In this document: positions 57,972 to 64,000 of the stretch, in pieces
How the letters are laid out: each line of letters starts with the position of its first letter
Position numbering within the stretch: position 1 is the stretch's first letter
NCBI RefSeq assembly: GCF_902859825.1
Contig: NZ_CADIKB010000009.1
Coordinates: forward strand, 124,001-188,000
Direction: 5' to 3'
Source: Paraburkholderia phenoliruptrix
Lineage (GTDB): Bacteria; Pseudomonadota; Gammaproteobacteria; Burkholderiales; Burkholderiaceae
DNA: 64,000 nucleotides
Notes under the pieces: generated by a model
Told to the model about the DNA's origin: nothing
Databases searched by the model: none
The model's input: the letters and a program-made list of their open reading frames with translations, nothing else
Translations under genes and position numbers: made by a program

Positions 57972-59366
57972 TTACAGGACCGCCGCCAGCGCGAAGGTCA
58001 AGCCCAAACCCATCAACGAAATGATGGTCTCGAGGAGCGACCATGTCTTGAAGGTCTGCCCCACCGTCATACCGAAGTATTCCTTGATCAGCCAGAAACC
58101 GCCGTCGTTCACGTGCGAGAAGATCAGCGAGCCTGAGCCCGTTGCCAGCACGAGCAGTTCCGGCTTCACCTGAATGGCGCTCGCCGCCGCGATCGGCGCG
58201 ACGATGCCGCAGGCGGTCGTCATGGCGACCGTCGCCGAACCCGTAGCGAGACGGATCAGCGCGGCAACGAGCCAGCCGAACAGCAGCGGCGACAGATGCG
58301 CCGAGGTTGCCGCGGCGACGATTTCCTTCGAAATGCCGCTATCCATCAGCACGCGTCCGAAACCGCCGCCCGCGCCGACGATCAGCGTGATGCCCGCGAT
58401 CGGCGCAAGACATTCGCCGCAGAACTTCTGGATCTGATCACGATTGAAACCGCGGCTCGCGCCGAAGGTCCAGAAGCTGACGAGCACGGCGATCAGAAGC
58501 GCTACGTCGGAATTGCCGACGAAGTGCAGCAGGTCGTTCGGCAGCGTCTTCGGCGTGAAGACAAGATCCGCCCAGCTGCCGACCAGCATCAGGATCACCG
58601 GCAACAGCACCGTGAAGAGCGTCACGCCGAAGCTCGGCAGATCGCGCCTGGGCGCCGCGCTCGCGCCGCCGGGGGTGCCCGACATTGCCACTTCTTCCTT
58701 GTTGAGGAATTGCGAGGCCAGCGCGTTGTCCTTCGGCAGCTTCACCGTGCGATGAATCAGCAGCGCAAAAAGCGGACCGGCGACGATAGCCGTGGGCACA
58801 CCGACAATCAGGCCATACGCGATCGTCTTGCCGATATCCGCGTGATACTGCTGCACGGCGAGCATCGCGGCCGGGTGCGGCGGAATCAGTCCGTGCACGA
58901 CGGACAGGCCCGCGACCATCGGCAAGCCGACGAGCAGCAGCGACTTATTGGTGCGCTTGGCGACGTTAAACGCAATCGGAATCAGCAGCACGAAGCCGAC
59001 TTCGAAGAACACCGGCAAACCAACGATGATCGCGACGACCATCATCGCCCAGTGAATGTTCTTCTCGCCGAACCAGCTGATGAGCGTGGTGGCGATGCGC
59101 TCGGCGCCGCCGGATTCGGCCATCATCTTGCCGAGCATCGTGCCGAGACCCACCACCACCGCGATGTGGCCAAGCGTATTGCCGTTGCCCGTTTCGAACG
59201 ACTTGACGATGGTCGCCATCGGCATGCCGGACACGAGCCCGAGCAGCAGCGACACGATAATCAGGACGAGGAACGGATAGACCTTGAAGCGGGTGATCAT
59301 CAAGATCAGCAGGGCGATGGCGATCACCCCGTAAACCAGCAGCATGCTGCCGTGAACAGCTTCCAT
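57972..59366 (-). CDS. gntT: gluconate:H+ symporter, GntP family
   Basis: A 464-residue inner-membrane transporter with about twelve hydrophobic segments. Family features include GHIAVVVGLGTMLGKMMAESGGAERIA, FFEVGFVLLIPIAF, GLIPPHPAAMLA and the C-terminal FSHVNDGGFWLIKEYFG. It imports gluconate with protons. AGGAGG lies 6 bases before the ATG at 59366; the frame is open upstream but without coding character. It is co-transcribed with gntK and lies downstream of eda. Which paralogue (GntT, GntU, GntP) it equals is not certain. Confidence 0.92.
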   Translation of the reverse strand: MEAVHGSMLLVYGVIAIALLILMITRFKVYPFLVLIIVSLLLGLVSGMPMATIVKSFETGNGNTLGHIAVVVGLGTMLGKMMAESGGAERIATTLISWFGEKNIHWAMMVVAIIVGLPVFFEVGFVLLIPIAFNVAKRTNKSLLLVGLPMVAGLSVVHGLIPPHPAAMLAVQQYHADIGKTIAYGLIVGVPTAIVAGPLFALLIHRTVKLPKDNALASQFLNKEEVAMSGTPGGASAAPRRDLPSFGVTLFTVLLPVILMLVGSWADLVFTPKTLPNDLLHFVGNSDVALLIAVLVSFWTFGASRGFNRDQIQKFCGECLAPIAGITLIVGAGGGFGRVLMDSGISKEIVAAATSAHLSPLLFGWLVAALIRLATGSATVAMTTACGIVAPIAAASAIQVKPELLVLATGSGSLIFSHVNDGGFWLIKEYFGMTVGQTFKTWSLLETIISLMGLGLTFALAAVL

Positions 59367-59524
59367 GAAGCTCCTCCTTTGCGTTATTGATTGTGGGTGC
59401 GGACGACGGCAGCCACCTGTTTTATGGCGACCGGCGCGCCTCAAAAGCTGCGAACCACGCGGTCGCTGAATTTTACTGTCTGTTGTCTCGAAAAGCCCGC
59501 GAAACCAGCATGTCCATCTGCAAC

Positions 59525-59569
59525 GAAGCCTCGCCGCGACAGCCCGAACGGCTGTATCGACGAGGCTTC
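59525..59569. repeat. nested inverted repeat between eda and gntT
   Basis: Outer arms GAAGCCTCG and CGAGGCTTC (59525-59533, 59561-59569) enclose inner arms ACAGCC and GGCTGT (59539-59544, 59550-59555). The whole could fold as a long stem with internal loops. It may end the edd-eda message or separate it from gntT. The T-run after it is poor. Confidence 0.6.
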
Positions 59570-59613
59570 ATGGTTGCCGGCTCGCTGAGCGGCTAAGATC
59601 AGGCGGTTATCGA

Positions 59614-60255
59614 CTAATGAGCGGGCGCCGCCAACTGACTCGCCGCGCGCGCAAGTCGCGTGACTTCGTCCCAGTTCTGCGCGGCCAGCGCCGCTTTCGG
59701 CGTAAGCCACGAGCCGCCCACGCACACCACGTTCGGCAGCGACAGGAAATGCGTGGCGGTTTCCGCGGTGATGCCACCCGTCGGGCAGAATTTCAGCGTC
59801 GGGAACGGACCGTGGAAAGCTTGCAGCATCGGCACGCCGCCCGCTTGCTGGGCCGGGAAGAATTTCACGATCTCATAGCCCAGTTCGAGCGCGGTGATGA
59901 TGTCGGTCGGCGTCATCACGCCCGGCAACAGCGGCAGGCCGGCGTCCTGTGCGGCCTTGTGCATGTCTTTCGTGAGGCCCGGCGAGACGCCGAACTGCGC
60001 GCCCGCTTTCTTCGCCTGAGCGCAGTGCTCCGGTTTCGTGATCGTGCCGACGCCGACCACGATGTCTTCGGCCAACTGACTCGCGCGTTCGATGGCCTCG
60101 AGCCCGGCCGCCGTGCGCAGCGTAATTTCCAGCACCTTCACGCCGCCGGCATGCAATGCGCGCGACACATGTTCGCCCTGTTCGACCGAATCGAACGCGA
60201 GCACCGGAATCACCGGACCGAGGCGGACGATCTCGCTTACTGTTTTCGACGTCAT
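59614..60255 (-). CDS. eda: KDPG/KHG aldolase
   Basis: A 213-residue class I aldolase that splits 2-keto-3-deoxy-6-phosphogluconate to pyruvate and glyceraldehyde 3-phosphate. The Schiff-base Lys is in YEIVKFFPAQQAGG, the catalytic Glu in VLEITLRT, and the phosphate-binding region is CPTGGITAE. AAGGAG lies 8 bases before the ATG at 60255. It follows edd by 107 bases in the same direction, completing the Entner-Doudoroff pathway. Confidence 0.96.
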   Translation of the reverse strand: MTSKTVSEIVRLGPVIPVLAFDSVEQGEHVSRALHAGGVKVLEITLRTAAGLEAIERASQLAEDIVVGVGTITKPEHCAQAKKAGAQFGVSPGLTKDMHKAAQDAGLPLLPGVMTPTDIITALELGYEIVKFFPAQQAGGVPMLQAFHGPFPTLKFCPTGGITAETATHFLSLPNVVCVGGSWLTPKAALAAQNWDEVTRLARAASQLAAPAH

Positions 60256-60362
60256 AGTGACACTCCTTGTTTCTGCCAGTTGCCGTTGGATTTTCGGTCG
60301 CAAGGGCGGGTTGATCTGGCTGCCCAGTCGGGCTGCTCCGTTGGACTGCTTACGGCGCGCGA

Positions 60363-62300
60363 TTAGCCGGCCTGAGTCGTGCTCGTACTACGTGCTTCGC
60401 CATGTTGAACCGCGGCCCTTGCAGCGGCCGCCGCGTGCGCGCCGTGCTCGCCGTGAGAGGCCGGACGCTCGCCGACCATCGGCCCGAACACCGACGCGCC
60501 CTGCTCCGCCGGCGCGGCCGCCGCGCGGAACACGCCGAACAGCTCGCGCCCGAAACCGACTTCGTTTTCCGCCTGATTGAACGGCACGGCGTTCGGCCGC
60601 GCGGCCCACTCGGCTGCGTCGATCTCGATGTCGAGCACGCCGGCTTCGGCATCAATCACGAGCATGTCGCCGGTGCGCACCTTGCCGATCGGCCCGTGCA
60701 GCAGCGCTTCCGGCGACAGATGAATCACCGCCGGCACCTTACCCGACGCGCCCGACATGCGGCCGTCCGTGACGAGCGCAACATGGAAACCCTGATCCTG
60801 CAACACGCCGAGCAGCGGCGTCAAACGATGCAGCTCGGGCATGCCGTTTGCGCGCGCGCCCTGAAAACGCACGACCGCAATGAAGTCGCGCTTGAGTTCG
60901 CCGTTGTCAAACGCTTCCTGCACGGCTTCCTGCGAGTCGAACACGATGGCCGGCGCCTTCACCTTGCGATGCTGTTGCGCAACCGCCGAAATCTTGATCA
61001 CGCCGCGCCCCAGCTTGCCCTGCATCAGACGCAAACCGCCGTCCGGCTGAAACGGCTCGCCGATGCCGCGCAGCACCGCCGTGTCGCCGCTCGCTTCGGC
61101 GCCCGCTACCCATTGCAGCTTGCCGTCGATCAGCTTCGGCTCTTCCGTGTAGCGGCTCAGTCCCTTGCCGACGACCGTGTTGACGTCTTCGTGCAGCAAG
61201 CCGCCTTCCAGCAGATTGCGGACCAGGAACGCGACGCCGCCTGCTGCGTGGAAATGGTTCACGTCGGCTTTACCGTTCGGATAGATCTTCGCAAGGAGCG
61301 GCACGGCTTGCGAGAGCGTGTCGAAGTCGTCCCAGTCGATCACGATGCCCGCCGCGCGCGCAATCGCCACCAGGTGCAGCGTGTGATTGGTCGAGCCGCC
61401 CGTCGCGAGCAAGGCGACGATACCGTTGACGATCGCCTTCTCGTCGATCACATGGCCGATCGGCATGTAGTTGCCGCGCTCGACCGTCAGATCGAGCACG
61501 CGGCGCGCGGCCTGCGCGGTCAGCGCGTCGCGCAAGGGCGTATGCGGATGCACGAACGCCGAGCCCGGCAGATGCAGGCCCATGATTTCCATCAGCATCT
61601 GATTGCTGTTCGCCGTGCCGTAGAACGTGCACGTGCCGTGGCCGTGGTACGCGGCAGCTTCGGCTTCGAGCAGCGCGTCGCGGCCGCATTGGCCGGTGGC
61701 GAACTGCTGGCGGGTCTTGGCTTTGTCGTCGTTGGAAAGGCCGCTCGTCATCGGGCCGGCCGGCACGAAGATGGTCGGCAGATGGCCGAATTGCAGCGCG
61801 CCGATCAGGAGGCCCGGCACGATCTTGTCGCAAATGCCGAGGCACAGCGCCGCATCGAACATGTTGTGGGTGAGCGCGACCGCCGTGCTCATCGCGATCA
61901 CTTCGCGCGAGAAGAGCGACAGTTCCATGCCCGCGTTGCCTTGCGTGATGCCGTCGCACATGGCCGGCACGCCGCCCGCAAATTGCGCGACCCCGCCGTT
62001 TTCGCGCGCGGCCTGTTTGATGATGTCCGGGTAGCTTTTGTACGGCGCGTGGGCCGACAGCATCTCGTTATAGGAGGACACGATGCCGATGTTCGGCTCG
62101 CGAATCTGCTTGATGACGAGCTTGTCGTTGCCCTCCAGACCCGCGAAACCGTGGGCCAGGTTGGCGCATGAAAGCGCGCCGCGCGCCGGAAAGCGGCCCT
62201 GCGCCTGATGGATGCGGGACAGATACGCCTCACGAGTCGGCTTACTGCGTTCGATCACGCGCTGCGTGACTTTCAACAATTGCGAATGCGGGGAAACCAT
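60363..62300 (-). CDS. edd: 6-phosphogluconate dehydratase
   Basis: A 645-residue IlvD/Edd-family enzyme with an Fe-S cluster that converts 6-phosphogluconate to KDPG. Cluster cysteines are expected in the [10 protein letters not shown] and [12 protein letters not shown] segments, and [23 protein letters not shown] is the C-terminal signature. It is about 40 residues longer than usual, because an Ala/His-rich tail of low complexity follows FGPMVGE. GAAGGAG lies 7 bases before the ATG at 62300. It is divergent from hexR, with HexR-like boxes between. Confidence 0.96.
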   Translation of the reverse strand: MVSPHSQLLKVTQRVIERSKPTREAYLSRIHQAQGRFPARGALSCANLAHGFAGLEGNDKLVIKQIREPNIGIVSSYNEMLSAHAPYKSYPDIIKQAARENGGVAQFAGGVPAMCDGITQGNAGMELSLFSREVIAMSTAVALTHNMFDAALCLGICDKIVPGLLIGALQFGHLPTIFVPAGPMTSGLSNDDKAKTRQQFATGQCGRDALLEAEAAAYHGHGTCTFYGTANSNQMLMEIMGLHLPGSAFVHPHTPLRDALTAQAARRVLDLTVERGNYMPIGHVIDEKAIVNGIVALLATGGSTNHTLHLVAIARAAGIVIDWDDFDTLSQAVPLLAKIYPNGKADVNHFHAAGGVAFLVRNLLEGGLLHEDVNTVVGKGLSRYTEEPKLIDGKLQWVAGAEASGDTAVLRGIGEPFQPDGGLRLMQGKLGRGVIKISAVAQQHRKVKAPAIVFDSQEAVQEAFDNGELKRDFIAVVRFQGARANGMPELHRLTPLLGVLQDQGFHVALVTDGRMSGASGKVPAVIHLSPEALLHGPIGKVRTGDMLVIDAEAGVLDIEIDAAEWAARPNAVPFNQAENEVGFGRELFGVFRAAAAPAEQGASVFGPMVGERPASHGEHGAHAAAAARAAVQHGEARSTSTTQAG

Positions 62301-62385
62301 CGGAGCTCCTTCGTCGCTGGCGGCAGGTCGGGTCGCGCTATGCCAGGTGGTATCGCGGGGTCGTCGGGTGAAACCGACGACGGCC

Positions 62386-62414
62386 ATGTTAGTAGAAAAA
62401 CTACATCATCGCAA
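62386..62414 (-). promoter_or_regulatory. edd promoter with HexR-like box in the spacer
   Basis: On the minus strand TTGCGA (62414-62409), 17 bases, TAACAT (62391-62386). The 15-base box TGTAGTTTTTCTACT (62405-62391) sits inside the spacer and ends at the -10. It matches the pattern TGTARTTTTTYTAC known for HexR sites, so a bound repressor would block RNA polymerase. Confidence 0.7.
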
Positions 62415-62521
62415 TCGGATTTCCTGCTGCGGCGCCGCATCGCATTGGCCGGCGAAACGCTTTACTGGCGGCACGTCAAGGCTAATACGCCCGAACTTAG
62501 GGATAACACCTACTGCGGATA

Positions 62522-62557
62522 TGTAGTTTTTGTACCTTACTGGCAATCAGCTATAGT
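62522..62557 (+). promoter_or_regulatory. hexR promoter with second HexR-like box
   Basis: The box TGTAGTTTTTGTACC (62522-62536) shares 13 of 15 bases with the edd box. It overlaps the -35 candidate TTGTAC (62530-62535), which is 16 bases from TATAGT (62552-62557). This suggests autoregulation of hexR. Confidence 0.65.
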
Positions 62558-62590
62558 CCACGGATTCTTCAGCATAGTGCGAGTTTTCCA

Positions 62591-63436
62591 ATGATGCTGT
62601 CCCAAGTCGAAGAGATGCGCGAACAATTGCGCCCGTCGGAGCGCAAGCTGGCCGACTATGTGATCGAGGCGCCGCGCGAGGTGCTCGACCTCTCGATGAC
62701 CGAAGTCGCGGCGCGCGCGGGCGTGAGCCAGCCGACCATCGCGCGGTTTTGTCATGCGCTCGGCTTTTCGGGGTTTCGCGAGTTCAAGATCCGGCTTGCG
62801 CAGGGCATCGCCACCGAAGTGCCGGCCGTCTATCGCGACGTGCGCCCCGACGAACCCGCGCCCGGCGTGGCCGCGAAGGTGTTCGACCGGACCATCGGCG
62901 CGCTGATCCAGGTGCGCAACACGCTCTCCTCGGACAGCGTGGCGGCCGCCATCGACGTGCTCGCGCAAGCGAAGCGGATCGAGTTTTACGGCGCGGGCGG
63001 CTCCGGCATCGCCGCGCTGGACATGCAGCACAAGTTTTTCCGGCTCGGCATGCCGAGCGTCGCCTATTCCGATCCGCACACGTTTCTGATGTCGGCGGCG
63101 ATGTTGGGCGAAGGCGACGTCGTGGTCGCGATTTCGAATACGGGGCGCACGCGCGATATTGTCGATGCGGCGAAATCCGCGGTGGCGGGCGGCGCCAAGG
63201 TGATCGCGATCACGCACGGCAATTCGCCGCTCGCACGGGTCGCCTCGGTTGGACTGTTTGCGAATGTCGACGAAGACACGGACATTTTTTCGCCGATGAC
63301 CTCACGCACGTCGCACCTCGCGATCGCCGACATTCTGGCTGTCGGCGTCGCGCTGCAACGCGGGCCGGATCTCGCTGAAAAACTGGCCGGCGCAAAGGAC
63401 CTGATCGCGCGGCGCCGGATCGGGCCGGAAGGGTAA
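62591..63436 (+). CDS. hexR: HexR, RpiR-family regulator of glucose catabolism
   Basis: A 281-residue regulator. The N-terminal RpiR helix-turn-helix (about 1-75, with VLDLSMTEVAARAGVSQPTIARFCHALGFSGFREFK) is followed by a SIS sugar-phosphate domain (about 125-255, with IEFYGAGGSGIAALDMQHKFFRLG and AISNTGRTRDIVDAA). In relatives, binding of KDPG releases HexR from DNA and derepresses edd and related genes. It is divergent from edd, and the two boxes between them fit this role. It starts at ATG; a second ATG follows at once. Confidence 0.93.
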   Translation: MMLSQVEEMREQLRPSERKLADYVIEAPREVLDLSMTEVAARAGVSQPTIARFCHALGFSGFREFKIRLAQGIATEVPAVYRDVRPDEPAPGVAAKVFDRTIGALIQVRNTLSSDSVAAAIDVLAQAKRIEFYGAGGSGIAALDMQHKFFRLGMPSVAYSDPHTFLMSAAMLGEGDVVVAISNTGRTRDIVDAAKSAVAGGAKVIAITHGNSPLARVASVGLFANVDEDTDIFSPMTSRTSHLAIADILAVGVALQRGPDLAEKLAGAKDLIARRRIGPEG

Positions 63437-63520
63437 GCGCCCGGTGAGTCTCACGCGGCCCATTGCGCCGCGCCGCTTTGAAATATCAAAAAGGGAAGCG
63501 GAAAGCGAAACGGCAACAAC

Positions 63521-63548
63521 GAAACGGGCTCCTTGCGGAGCCCGTTTC
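63521..63548. terminator. bidirectional hairpin after hexR
   Basis: A perfect 12-bp repeat GAAACGGGCTCC/GGAGCCCGTTTC has a 4-base loop, between the converging hexR and the glycosyltransferase-like gene. Confidence 0.7.
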
Positions 63549-63582
63549 ATGTGTGCTGCGGATTGTGAGACCGGTACGGCTC

Positions 63583-64000
63583 TTAGAGATCCATGCCGTC
63601 GGCATTCACCGCCGTCAGCAAGTGCCCGCGAATGCGCGCCACCACCGGTGACCAATCCGCGCCTGGCGGTCTGCGGAACAGGCGCATAGTCGGATACCAC
63701 GGACTGTCGTCGCGCGTGTAGTGCCAGCGCCAGTCGCCGAAGAACGGCAGCATCAGCCACGTCGGTTTGCCCATGGCGGCTGCCACGTGCGCGACGGACG
63801 TGTCGACGGTCAACACGACGTCCAGCGCGGCAATCGCGTTGGCGGTCTCGTCCATGCTGTTCAGCGACGCGCCCACGTCGTGGAAGTTCGGCAGACGCTT
63901 CGCGTAGTCCGCGGCTTCGTCGGCGCCCGCGCCTTTTTGCAGACTGAAGAACTCGACGCCCTCCACGTTGAAAAGGTCGTCCAGCACCGAGAGCGACGGC
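63583..64000 (-). CDS. glycosyltransferase-like (TPR/heptosyltransferase-type) protein, C-terminal part
   Basis: The frame runs off the right edge, so only the last 138 codons are seen. The segment FFSLQKGAGADE, then ALDVVLTVDTSVAHVAAAMGKPTWLMLPFFGDWRWHY and DSPWYPTMRLFRRP matches the C-terminal nucleotide-sugar-binding half of family 9-like glycosyltransferases, often fused to TPR repeats in Burkholderia. The DTSVAHVAAAMGKP motif is the conserved core. The acceptor is unknown. It may act in surface glycan or protein glycosylation. The N-terminal part, including any TPR domain, is outside the window. Confidence 0.75.
   Translation of the reverse strand, partial: PSLSVLDDLFNVEGVEFFSLQKGAGADEAADYAKRLPNFHDVGASLNSMDETANAIAALDVVLTVDTSVAHVAAAMGKPTWLMLPFFGDWRWHYTRDDSPWYPTMRLFRRPPGADWSPVVARIRGHLLTAVNADGMDL

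Overview
The window is a contiguous piece of a GC-rich chromosome from a betaproteobacterium. It is most like Burkholderiaceae (Burkholderia, Paraburkholderia or Caballeronia). This rests on gene order and protein character that I recognise: glpR-glpD-glpK-glpF, miaB-phoH-ybeY-corC-lnt, dusB-fis-purH-ruvCAB, rplM-rpsI-erpA, gltIJKL-gdhA and hexR/edd-eda-gntT-gntK. No integrase, transposase, phage gene, CRISPR array or tRNA was seen. It reads as conserved core chromosome with few accessory genes.

Layout. 1-2.6 kb: the end of a c-type cytochrome, a triheme cytochrome c subunit, and a TrhA/hemolysin III membrane protein. 2.8-8 kb: an RhlE-type RNA helicase, an FMN-binding-like protein, a diiron ferritin-like protein and a gamma-glutamyltransferase. 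8.2-14.4 kb: the glycerol regulon (GlpR repressor, GlpD, GlpK, GlpF) with two GlpR-like operators and two small genes between. 14.5-20 kb: a HAD phosphatase, ribB behind an FMN riboswitch, an XRE-cupin regulator, and an MFS exporter plus VOC protein divergent from a LysR regulator. 20-27.3 kb: miaB, phoH, ybeY, chaC, corC, lnt. 27.3-32.2 kb: M48 lipoprotein peptidase, GST, pepP and a UbiH-type hydroxylase with an unusual His-rich insert. 32.4-39.3 kb: dusB-fis, purH, a small KTSC-like protein, ruvC, ruvA, ruvB and an MpaB-like protein. 39.3-45 kb: phosphoglycerate mutase-like, dtd, tyrS, anmK, erpA, rpsI, rplM. 45-49.7 kb: a candidate small RNA, an OsmC protein, RNase P RNA, a DUF3025 gene running into rnpB, pyrC and a class II glutamine amidotransferase. 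49.8-55.7 kb: glutamate/aspartate ABC importer, glutamate dehydrogenase and a LysR regulator. 55.9-64 kb: purB, then gluconate uptake and phosphorylation and the Entner-Doudoroff genes with their HexR regulator, ending inside a glycosyltransferase-like gene.

How the parts work together. GlpF, GlpK and GlpD take glycerol to dihydroxyacetone phosphate under GlpR. GntT, GntK, Edd and Eda take gluconate to pyruvate and glyceraldehyde 3-phosphate. Two HexR-like boxes lie in the edd/hexR divergent promoter region. GltIJKL imports acidic amino acids next to GdhA, which links glutamate to 2-oxoglutarate.

The most interesting unexplained signal is on the minus strand at about 45124-45212. A near-ideal sigma70 promoter is followed by about 89 nt with two hairpins and a strong intrinsic terminator. 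The second hairpin presents a loop that is a perfect anti-Shine-Dalgarno sequence. It looks like a free-standing small RNA able to pair with ribosome binding sites.
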